Shown here: positions 21,501 through 30,394 of the stretch, piece after piece
How the letters are laid out: every line of letters starts with the position of its first letter
Numbering within the stretch: the first letter of the stretch is position 1
Origin: Neoceratodus forsteri
Taxonomy: Eukaryota; Chordata; Ceratodontiformes; Ceratodontidae
Reading direction: 5' to 3'
Length of the DNA stretch: 64,000 bases
NCBI GenBank assembly: GCA_016271365.2
Contig: CM057451.1
Span: forward strand, 372,827,501-372,891,500
The notes under the pieces: model-generated
What the model was told of the DNA's origin: nothing
Seen by the model: the letters and a program-made list of their open reading frames with translations, nothing else
Databases searched by the model: none
Program-made: the position numbers and the translations under genes

Positions 21501-22150
21501 TCCTCCCTGCAAGGCTTGAGATTTGTTCCAGTAACTCATCTAATCCTTTTAGGCCATTTGTGGGGGGATTGTAGGCACATATGATATGTAACTTTGGCGC
21601 TGAGGGTGAGTAGGACATGAACTTCGCCACTGACGGGTTAGTTAAGTTGACGGCAGCAAACTGTAGATGTTCTTAAAATAGATAGCTGTACCACCATCTC
21701 TTTGGGTACAGCTCTGTCAAGTCTCAAGAGATTGTAGGATGGGAGGAGCAGAGAGAGTCAGGTGTGGATGGTTTTAGCCAGGTTTCAGTTAGGCATATGA
21801 TATCAGGTTTGTACAGTGAGGTCCAGGATTCAAGTACATCTCGGTTGAGCAGAAGGCTCCAGATATTGTGGTGAACAATGATTAGACCTTTAGCCTGGCT
21901 AATAGAGTCAGGAATAGCATTTGTCGGTCCTGGACTTAGCTGAACATCCACAGAGAGTATAATAGCGAGTAGGAGGAGATAACAGAGTGTCCGACTCAGG
22001 AGGGGACCTTGGGCATGATGGCGCAAGTGACTTTTTTGGGGAGTATAGGCAATCATGTGGTTCCGGGCCTTGTTTAGTAATACTGGGGTTAGGTCGCAGA
22101 GTGGGGGAGGAATCAGAAGTAGGTTCAAGTAGTAGTATTCTTGAGGCAAG
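18505..22150 (-). mobile_element. L2-like LINE (3' tail to endonuclease start)
   Basis: Minus-strand LINE with an ORF2-type protein from about 22,147 down to about 19,142. A 630-bp 3' region ends in a TAAATAAATAAAT-type tail at about 18,509-18,523. Possible 5' UTR extends to about 23,351. Protein features (YADD, GFRKGHST, KAFDLVDHSILL) fit the Jockey superfamily, and I favour the L2 or a related clade over CR1. Decayed but nearly full length. No target-site duplication was confirmed. Confidence 0.75.
19142..22147 (-). pseudogene. L2-like ORF2: endonuclease plus reverse transcriptase
   Basis: N to C on the minus strand. A hydrophobic leader and DVQLSPGPT (about 21,925-21,948) resemble the 2A-like entry segment of some LINE proteins. 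Endonuclease start: IVHHNIWSLLLNRD and LTETWLKP (about 21,760-21,880). GDININWLG at about 21,470-21,500. RT: LPLFSKKD (about 20,420-20,450), GFRKGHSTTTTLLKLMSD (about 20,240-20,295), MTKAFDLVDHSILLASL (about 20,140-20,190), LGPLLFSIFINN (about 19,970-20,005) and an intact YADD at 19,917-19,928. The C-terminal KYLGVTLDPSLHF is at about 19,650-19,700. Several frameshifts and stops break the frame, for example between 20,303 and 20,372. The usual length of this family is about 950-1,000 codons, which the span matches. Confidence 0.8.
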
Positions 22151-22408
22151 AAATTTGGGGGAGTTGATCTAGATTGCAGTATATCATGGATAGATAGGTG
22201 TAGTAGAGAGTGTGGCCACAGGAAGGAAAAATGTCATGTGTTGGTTAATTTTGACTGTTTTGTAGACATGCACTGTTACAATGTGAGTAAGTTATCAATT
22301 TTAAGGTAGCAGGGATGTTTATCGTCCAATGTTGAGAGAAGGAAACATTGGAGGGAGGAGCTATCGTGTATTTAAAGGAGGCCTGGGAGGGGGTGGGGGA
22401 GGCAAGAG

Positions 22409-22529
22409 AAAAATATCACACAGTTTTACACAAATGGCAAGAGTAGCAGGGATAAGCCCCAGAGTTGCCGAAAAAGCTTGAGAAAAAGGCACCGAGTCCA
22501 AGGCAGAAAGGCGCACCAATCAGTAGTAC
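22409..22529. repeat. 5' UTR-like direct repeat, copy 1
   Basis: AAAATATCACACAGTTTTAC through GCACCAATCAGTAGTACAG repeats at 23,217-23,351. The two copies are about 808 bp apart. Both lie upstream (minus-strand sense) of the L2-like ORF. Confidence 0.75.
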
Positions 22530-23216
22530 AGTCGGTAACAGGAGGATCAATCAGACGCCCAGTACAGGGTGCTGCACCAATCACAGAGCAGTAGCGAAGA
22601 AAGCGTGGAAGCAGCAAGTACCTGGCTTGGGAGTCCGGTTTCAGGGACCAGGAGCGGCGTGAACCAAGTCCTGGTGGGACGGCAGCCGTCCCGAACAGCT
22701 GTCTAGCTCCGCTCGTGTGTTGGGGGCACCGCTCTAAGCGGTAAAACCTAGAGAACAGAGGAGAGAAACCGCTATTAAATAAGAAAGGGATTAGGGAGGG
22801 AGGCTGGCGCAGACCGTCAGTGGTGGGGTGGGGGTGATTATGAGAGAGACTAAATCTGAGAGCTGGAAGTAGACAGGGTGGGATCACTAAAACAAAAGAC
22901 AAAGGTGTGTAGATTACAGCAAGGGGACAAGAGGGGTAGGGAAGTGGACAGAATTTCATGGAGGGAGAGAACAGTAAGTTGTTAAGAAAGCGACAGGGAA
23001 GTCAAACAAAACAAAGAGAGACTGGTATTAGCAGGGCAGGTTTAAGAAGGTAGACTTGACAGTGTAGATAAGGAAAGCGGAGAGCGCAGGGTTTAGATAA
23101 GATTCACTAGCATTATTTCAAGAAGGTTACAACACATTTAGCAAGGTTTAGTCAGGCCAGCAGTGTATCCTACAATTACTTGTACTGTTATGAGCAACAC
23201 TGTTTGGGTTACAGGC
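22530..23216 (-). other. Segment between the two direct repeats, likely L2-like 5' UTR
   Basis: No convincing ORF. The longest minus-strand frame is compositionally Leu/Pro/Ser-rich and lacks motifs. Placed upstream of the LINE ORF, it is plausibly the 5' UTR. Confidence 0.4.
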
Positions 23217-23351
23217 AAAAATATCACACAGTTTTACACAAATGGCAAGAGCAGCAGGGATAAGCCCCAGAGCTGCCGAAAAAGCTTGAGAAAAAGGCGC
23301 AGAGAAGGCACCGAGTCCAAGGCGGAAAGGCACACCAATCAGTAGTGCAGA
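23217..23351. repeat. 5' UTR-like direct repeat, copy 2
   Basis: Second copy of the 22,409-22,529 repeat with about 12 extra bases near 23,299 (a short local duplication of GAGAAGGC-like text). Confidence 0.75.
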
Positions 23352-23379
23352 TGGTACTGGAGCCGCGTTGCCAGCTTCA

Positions 23380-23870
23380 AATAAAGCAGTGAGCCGGCAA
23401 CCCCCTGCTGTGTCTCTGTCCCTCTCTCTCTCTCCTTCATTAATCTAACTATCTAAATATGTAGCAGACCGGGGTGCTCACCATCAGTACCGCTTCCTTC
23501 CCCCACTCCCCTCCAAGCTGCTGACCACTCCCCCATGTTAAATTTTGAATTTTTTTTTTTTTTTTTTTTTTTTTTAAATATGCAGACTGAGGTGCCCAAC
23601 GCCTCTCTTTACACCCTTCCAAGTCGCTCGCCCTCCTTTCCATTACATGCATGGTGGGCCCAGGGTGCCTACCACCAGTGCCGAACACAACCCAACACTG
23701 AGGCACCCAATCCCCAGTGTAGGAATGTCCCACGCAAGAAAACTCTCCTTCATTGTTTTGTTTTTTAAACCTGTGAAACAGAAAACGTCCCTCACCGATC
23801 CTGACCCCCACACCCAACCTCCCACTAAGTACCCACCACTCCACATACCCTCATTCACCTGAACATGTCC
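23380..23870. repeat. Interspersed repeat R, copy 2
   Basis: Same order of landmarks as 17,960-18,420, including TATGTAGCAGACCGGGGTGC, CCGCTTCCTTCCCCCACTCC and ACCCAATCCCCAGTGT. It contains a 27-base T-run at about 23,550-23,576 that copy 1 lacks at full length. Confidence 0.65.
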
Positions 23871-23999
23871 CACAACATATCCAACAATGCAGATCCATTC
23901 TCCACTCGAAGACAAGTCTTGCTGCTTGAACCAGCAAATGCGATGAGAGAAAATAAAGTATGTCCAATTTAATGTATTTCAATGGGGGTTGAACATTTC

Positions 24000-24760
24000 T
24001 TCATAACCATCATTTTTGAATAAACACAACATTTTCAACATGGCTTTTCTGGGACCCCACCTCATGACCAAGAGCAGTTGAAATATGCAAATCTGGCCCA
24101 AAAAGAGATTTCGTGGTCACTGTGAAAGATCATCTTCTAGGCAGGATTTTGAAATTTTCACTGCCCTTGTTCATGAGGTGGAGTCATAAGAAGGCTATGT
24201 TGAAAATTTGCGGTCAAAATAAAAAAAAAGTTAGGAGCATGCATTGCAACTGTTCTACACTTGCTCTTGATTTTGGTAATTTTCAGTATTTTGAACTATA
24301 AATTTTCAAGACAGCCATTTTTTCACACCACTTCATGAATGTGACAGCTATCGTTTTTCAAATCCTGGCCAAGATGTGTTTTCACACCTGTGGCACGGAA
24401 TGACATTTTGGTGGGATACATTTTCACCTACTGGGTTCATGAGGTGGGGTTATAGAAGGCTATGCTGAAAATCTGGTGTACAAATATGGTAAAATAACCA
24501 AGTTATGAATGAACATTGCAATATTTCAACATTCACTCATAACTTCACTAATTTTCAATATTTTCACTCCAAACTTTCTTCATAGCCATTTTTTTCACAA
24601 CACCTCCTAAACTTTTTAAATCCTGAATGAGAAGAAGCATTTTCGCACTTCTGGTGTAAAATCATGTTTTGGCCAATATATTATAAATACCATATCATGT
24701 TTATAAAGTGAATCATAAAACAACTATCTTGAAAATTTGGGGTCAAAATTAAAACAAAAT
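24000..24760. repeat. Satellite-like palindromic repeat array
   Basis: Direct units near 24,168, 24,427 and 24,697 share the pattern TCATGAGGTGG-GT-ATA-GAAGGCTATG-TGAAAAT-TG (period about 260 bp). Inverted counterparts lie near 24,012-24,060 (CAACATGGCTTTTCTGGGAC, then CCCACCTCATGA) and near 24,540-24,610. Each unit therefore contains opposing arms. No coding potential. Confidence 0.65.
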
Positions 24761-24779
24761 AATTACAATTATTAAGAAA

Positions 24780-25200
24780 TTGTGTGTGTACTACCAGTCT
24801 TGTCCCGAGTGGTATGCTTTGGCATTCCATCCTGGTGAGCCGAGTTTGGGGGTGAGCTCAGTGACCTGACTGGATGAGGTGAAGGTGGTGGGGACGGTGC
24901 TGTTATGCAACACCCCCCAACAAGAAATGAAAGTTGCAGGGTTGCCTGCAGGGCCCAGGCACCATAAAGTGAAGACAACTCTTCTCTTGGCATAGGGCCC
25001 TGTACATCTGCACGGTAGGTGATAGAGGGACATCTGCATTGGCTGACAGATGGACACTCTGTCCTGTGTGTCCATCTGCAGCCACATGGAAGCACAACCT
25101 ACCCAACAGCCACATGAATTTTACGCCATCTGTTGCTGCACTTCCATAGATGGATGGAGTCCTCCTTTTCTTCCTTGGCCTGTGCATCTACAGGTGTTCA
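24780..25200. other. Unassigned segment
   Basis: Minus-strand frames of 90-107 codons overlap here (24,772-25,187), but I recognise no domain. It may be the decayed interior of a DNA transposon. No terminal repeats were found. Confidence 0.35.
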
Positions 25201-25214
25201 CACGAATGAGGATG

Positions 25215-27400
25215 TGATTCCACTATCTCAAAACAAAATAAATTCTTTGCAAAGGCGCATTGATGCACCAGTTAGGGTTCAAGTTAACACCACAAAAGTA
25301 GGAAATGTGCATTAGGATTTCCAATCCTAAATCCCCACCCTTTTACGCAGCAAAATGAAAACATTAGGGGTTTGGGTCTCCAGAGTCTTGTGAATCAGTG
25401 GTGGGGTCTTCCTTGGGGCAACCCTAATGTCCACCCAGTTACCTACAGTTCATGGGCGTCTGGGTTAGAGCTTCACTTCACCACTGCAATTAGGTAACTC
25501 ACGCTGTTCCCAGGATAAAAATATACTTTATTGTTTAAAAAAAAAAAAAACACCATTATAAATACATATATACTAACGTACTAAGATGCCAGCAGAATAG
25601 GCCTAACGGTCTTTCGTGTCTGCTCGTTTGGTCAGCCCCCACCCTGGGTGCTGACCTTGCTGCCCCCCTTGCCTTCTCTGGTTTCTCCCTTCCCAGTTCC
25701 GGATATTCTTGCTGCATTGGATTTTGCTTCCAGAACCCTTCCCCTGTACCTGTCCCACCCCCTCTTGAACCCCTGCACTGTCTCTGCTTCCACCAGCCTC
25801 CTAGGCAGTGCATTCCATGGCTCCACCACCCTCTCAGTGAAGTAGCACCTCCTCCTTTCTCCCCTGAATCCTCCCCCCTCCAGCTTCCACCCATGCCCTC
25901 TAGTGGCCCCCTCCTCCTTCCTTCGAAGCACCCTGACTGTTCCTCCCCTATTTACCCTCTTCATGTACCTGAAGACCTCTATCATGTCCCCCCGGTCCCT
26001 TCTCTCTTCCAATGTGTACATATTTAGTTCTTGAGCCTCTCCTCACTTAGGTCCTGTCCCCAAGCCCCAAATCATTTTGGTTGCCCTCCTCTGGACCCTC
26101 TCCAGGAGGTTAATGTCCCTCTTTAAGTGTGGCCTCCAAAGTATACAAGTACACAATAAGTATACAAAAGTATTTGTGTATATAAATAGTAAACCCAACC
26201 CAACACAAAAAACAAAAGGCAAAAATTATGCCAGATTAGAATAATCATTTGTGTAGAAGGGAGACATTTTGGCAGTACAAATTAAAATCTTACAACCCAC
26301 CTGGGTTGAATGGATTTTTTCAACTATCTCCATACTTGTGATGGTATTTCTGGAAACATCTATCTATGAAGTTTGAACATCTGTTATACAACAGTCCGAT
26401 GTTTTGTATTTTAATTTAAATATGAACTCTACTGGGATAATCTATATCCTGTATGACAGTAATATAGTAAAAGTTTTACAAGTTTATTCTTTTCCTTTTC
26501 CCCTCCCCATTTTTCCACAATGGGTTTGTTTTTCCTTTGACAGTTACTGTTCTGTCTTCTTGTTTTTTGCCTTTTTTGTGTTGAATTTACTCTTTATATA
26601 CATAAATACTTTTTGTATACTTTTGTAAATATTTATAATGGTGTTGCCTGCTACAGTGTGGTAGCGAGTATGTGAGCTGTGATTTTATATTGAAATGGTG
26701 CACTGTCACTTTAACTCAGATCTTTAAAACACCTGTCTACCACTAACCTATCAATCAGCCTTGAGAAAGCACTAGTTTGAAGCAAAAACATTTGGCATTT
26801 TGTCGGTAGGAGTGTCCTGGATCTGCACTGCTGGATTTTTTTTTAAGTAATAAAAATAAATTTTTATCCTAGGAACAGCCTGTGTTACCTAATTGCAGTG
26901 GTGAAGTGAAGCCGAACCCAGATGCCTATGAACTGTGAGTACTCCTTTGTTTCGCTCCTTCCTGGATGTTTTTGTAGCTGCCGTGTTGCTGTTTTGTTCA
27001 CCCCGATCCCTAAGCAAACAAGCTCGGACATTATCTTTCTACACGCAGTGCCCATAAGACCCTATGGAAAGAAAGCTGCAGCAGATTGTACTGGTAACTG
27101 TGGTGAGACTACACTTTACCTCTGAAGAGTGAAGTATGATTTAGTAGCTTGCAGCTATACACTGTGCCGGACAGGATGCCCGGGCTGGGGGGCAGCATTA
27201 GGGTTGACAACCCTAAGGAAGACCCCACCACCAATTTGTGAAGACTCCAGAGACCCAAAACCCTAATGTTTTTTCGTTTTGCTGCTTGGAGGCGGGCAGT
27301 TAGGGTTGGAAACCCCAACACCACATTTCCCTACTTTTGCGCAATTAACTTGCACTCTAACTTGTGGATTAATGCAGTTTTTCTGCAAACAATATATACA
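25215..27400. mobile_element. Large fold-back (inverted-repeat) element with nested CR1
   Basis: Three blocks on the left recur inverted on the right in reverse order. 25,215-25,425 matches 27,190-27,400 (AGGAAGACCCCACCAC, GGAGACCCAAA-CCCTAATGT). 25,440-25,560 matches 26,835-26,950 (TTCACTTCACCACTGCAATT, then AGGTAAC). 26,140-26,230 matches 26,565-26,640 (GTATACAAAAGTATTTGTGT). The CR1 3' end (25,566-26,135) splits the left arm. The right arm has two extra stretches, about 26,645-26,835 and 26,950-27,190. No transposase was found. Confidence 0.7.
25566..26135 (-). pseudogene. CR1-C LINE ORF2 C-terminus, 3' end
   Basis: The minus-strand frame reads [20 protein letters not shown], then ERRRCYFTERVVEPWNALP and VQGFKRGWDRYRGR, the usual CR1 ORF2 end. 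Upstream near 26,070-26,100 is the VQRRATK-type region in a shifted frame. It ends at about 25,566 with no poly(A). Inserted in the fold-back element's left arm. Confidence 0.82.
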
Positions 27401-28406
27401 TATAACACCGGCTCTACAACACATCTCCTGCTTAAACACTGTACTGCAGTTTCCAAATACCAACTTTACGAGAGTGGTTCTCCTTAGTCCATCACACCCA
27501 CTCAACAGCAAACAAACTATTCACTGCCAGACGAGTAGTGTTTTCTTCAGTACTTCTTCTGCAGGTGGGAGTAGGCTGCTGGCACAATGCCTCCACTACT
27601 CCGCGCACAAACTCAGACTCTGGCCTGTTACTCCACAAAAAGAGAGTATGTAATGCAAGGTTCTCTACTCTCTGGGAATCAAGGGTGGTGGCAGTGGTGA
27701 TTGGGGCCAAGTGTGCATTATTCTAGGGAATGCTGTATGCACTGTGCCTCTTCATACGTTTTTTTTTTTTAGTAAGATACAGAGCACTGGTATCAAAATT
27801 GGGTACACCTACAGAAAAGAATGCTGTTAAAAAACATTTTGGAAGATTTTATAAAAAGAAATTAGGGTGACTGCAAAAAATGTAAAGTAGTGGCAAAAAA
27901 CATAGGGTGGTGGCCCACCTGCTAAAACAATGAATGGGGAACACTATAATGACTAAACCACACATCATGCCAAGTTAACACCCTTCATAAAGAACTAGAC
28001 AGCCTCATACCAATGCTCTTTAGCAAAACTGAGCAGCATTCCTGACTTTAATACAATTAAAAATTAAAACTAATTAGCACATAATTATTACCTGCCAGTG
28101 GCTCCCAACTGCAGAAAACAATTTTAATTTAAAATTACACACACACACACACACACACACATATATTTTTTGTTTGCCTAGTTACCCATTTAATAAATGC
28201 AGTAAAACACTTCAGGGTGTTGGTAGTTGTACCACATCTGTCCAGCTAGGTGAAGAAAGGCACTTGGCCTACTGACCTCATGCCTTACTACCCCCCCTGT
28301 GGCATGCAATTATGGCACAACTACCCTGTTTTGCCTTACTGCATACATATAATTATAAAGTAAAAAAAGTTCTAATTAAAAAAAGGAAAATACTTTAGAA
28401 ATTAAA
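27401..28406. other. No recognisable gene
   Basis: Unassigned sequence. A 73-codon frame (27,492-27,710, minus) has no known motif. An (AC)n run lies at 28,137-28,163. Confidence 0.5.
28137..28163. repeat. (AC)n microsatellite
   Basis: About 12 uninterrupted AC dinucleotides followed by ATATAT. Confidence 0.95.
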
Positions 28407-28418
28407 AAAGCACCTGGC

Positions 28419-28453
<35 letters not shown>

Positions 28454-29008
28454 CACACAATATTTTCTGCCCTGCTGCGGCATTGTCCCGGCATGGGGCA
28501 TCCAGCCGCCAGCCCTGGCCGCCCAGAGCTGGGTAGCTCAAACCGCACCCAGGAGGATCCGGGACAGCCGTCATGCCATCCTGCTGACGGGCCCCATGCC
28601 TCTACCAGCCAGGGACGGCCCCAGACCCTCCCTGGCAGGACTCCTCCCAAGTCCTCCGGGCAGCGCAGGGTGCAGCCCTCAAGTTGCAAGGTGCGTGCCT
28701 AGCCAGATTTTCCTCCTTTAGCCCCTAGGGGCATGGATCGCAATGGCGTCCAGGCACAGCGTGCTGGCGTCCACCACGCCCGGCTCACTGAACACTGGTA
28801 GTGCCCGGGCCTCCCCAGGCGGCCATAGCGCAGCAGTGAAAATTCAAAATCCACCCCAGGACCAGGGAGAGCAGTCTACAGGCGCCGATCCTAGTCCTCT
28901 CTCGCCGACCACCCACGACCCGGCTCATTCCAGAACATGGGTCGCCAGCGTGGCGCAGGTGTGGCATCCAGTGCCTCAGCACTACTGGGCTGGCAAAGCA
29001 CCTGGCAA
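28407..29008 (-). mobile_element. SINE-like retroposon, family G copy 1, with TSDs
   Basis: A 14-bp direct repeat AAAGCACCTGGCAA at 28,407-28,420 and 28,995-29,008 flanks the element. The minus-strand head is GCCAGCCCAGTAGTGCTGAG. The body is GC-rich, about 540 bp, and contains CACCTGCGCCACGCTGGCGA. The tail is a poly(A), seen as a T-run at 28,422-28,450. The frames inside are not conserved in the other copies, so I treat it as noncoding. The head and the CTGCGCCA-GCTGGCGA block recur at 53,290. The promoter class is not clear to me. Confidence 0.82.
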
Positions 29009-29028
29009 ATTTTAAAATGAATACCAAA

Positions 29029-29300
29029 GGTGTCTGCTTGGCTCTGTTAGTAGCACGTAACCTCTGGGCCAGAAGGTCATGTGTTCTAGTCCTGCACAGA
29101 GACTGGGCTCATACCATAAATGCTGGCAGTCAAGTAGAGTACTGGGGGGTGTTGTACTGCTGGCGTGTACCATCCTTCAGATGAGACGTTACACTACGGT
29201 GCCTTTCTTTTCTGGTGGTTGTTCAGATGGATGCTAAATATCCAATGGCAATTCTTGGAGAACAGAGGACCTTCCCATTTGAAGAAAAGCTCTGTGCCCT
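29029..29300 (+). mobile_element. tRNA-headed SINE, family V copy 1
   Basis: A box-like GTTAGTAGCACG and B box-like GTGTTCTAGTCCTG sit about 40 bases apart in a tRNA-like head at 29,038-29,097. The body has CTTCAGATGAGACGTTACAC and GGTGGTTGTTCAGATGGATG, shared in diverged form with 49,990-50,215. No clear tail was seen. Confidence 0.6.
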
Positions 29301-29407
29301 CCAGTTCAACTGATTTTTAGAATGTTGTAGTAATGTGATCAGAGTAATTTTATCACACTAAGACTTTGACCATATTACTCTGGCATTCTAAAAATCAACA
29401 GAACTGG
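29301..29407. repeat. 107-bp imperfect hairpin
   Basis: CCAGTTCAACTGATTTTTAG (29,301) pairs with CTAAAAATCAACAGAACTGG (ending 29,407). Arms of about 37 bp enclose a loop of about 30 bp. Confidence 0.75.
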
Positions 29408-29409
29408 GC

Positions 29410-30043
29410 TTACAAACTTTTTCTTTGCTAAGACTTGTCTACTGAGGCAGGCCACCCCTTATGGTGTGCCTCTTATGCATGCAACTCCAGCTTCAATTCT
29501 CTAATTCCCCAGTACCTTAGTCAAACTTTTCCCCATAACTAAAATACAACCACCACCAGCTTAATCTGGTTCAGTTTCAGTTGCTCTGCATCTATATACC
29601 CCTCCCAGTACAAAGGCTGAAAATAGCAGTACTGTTTAGGCCTCTTTTCATCATCAACAAAAATCAAATAAATGTTATGCCTGCAGTTTTCAGCACTTCA
29701 AGCTCTAACCTTGAGTAAGTTGCTTTCCTCATTGTGCAAGCTGGAAAACAACTTAAAACTGATTCACAGTTTCACGTGGGGGGGTTTGAGTTACAGGCCC
29801 CTCCCTCCCATTCATCACCCCCAACTGTGTTTACTACTACCAGAAAGTGAGGAAAGAAAAAATAAATAAAAATCAAAGTTGCCACCTATTCTAGCCAGAA
29901 CTGGCGACTTCATAAGCCTGAATAGTTACATTTTGTTTAAGAGCATCTCCAGTCCCACCTATAGAATTATATTTTTCCCCATTTATCTCATCTTGGGCTC
30001 CACTGGAATTAGAGAGAACATTTTTACTCCAGCCAAGTAGTCA
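29410..30043. other. No recognisable gene
   Basis: Unassigned, with no motif or repeat recognised up to the DIRS-3 border. Confidence 0.45.
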
Positions 30044-30222
30044 GAAAAAACAGGTTACTCACATGTAACAGTAGTTCTAGGAGTGGTATATGTTGTTCAT
30101 CCACACTCTTTGGCATGTCCCCTTCCGCTTTAAATCTCACCAGAAGTCTTCAAGCTGGCTCCTCCCACCCACCCGGGTGGTACATACCTCGGCTCCGCCC
30201 CATGATGCCAGATCTTAGCCCA
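30044..30222 (-). repeat. DIRS-3 3' inverted terminal repeat
   Basis: GTTGTTCATCCACACTCTTT and CAAGCTGGCTCCTCCCACCC recur inverted near 36,025 and 35,965. The outer AAACAGGTTACTCACATGTA belongs only to this end and the ICR. Confidence 0.9.
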
Positions 30223-30269
30223 CTGGAAGCCAAGTTGTGTAAATCTTAAACCAGGGAGGTCAGGTGGGT

Positions 30270-30375
30270 CCATGTGGATGAACAACATAAACCACGCCTA
30301 GAACTATTGTTACAGATGAGTAACCTGTTTTTCTAGGATTGTGGATATGTTGTTCATCCACACTCTTTGACAGAC
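30270..30375. repeat. DIRS-3 internal complementary region
   Basis: The left half, with CCTAGAACTATTGTTACA and GAGTAACCTG, is the reverse complement of the left end. The right half, with TGGATATGTTGTTCATCCAC, is the reverse complement of the right end. Confidence 0.88.
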
Positions 30376-30394
30376 TCCTAGCAGTTCTCTGGGA

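Noticed and set aside
22426..22959. 177-codon minus-strand frame upstream of the L2-like ORF
   Set aside because: Composition-driven Leu/Ser/Pro frame. It crosses the direct repeat that is noncoding in the other copy.
24772..25187. Overlapping minus-strand frames of about 100 codons
   Set aside because: No recognisable domain and three overlapping frames. I could not support a transposase assignment.
28407..29008. CpG-island or promoter reading of the GC-rich block
   Set aside because: The exact 14-bp flanking repeat and poly(A) tail show it is a retroposon insertion.
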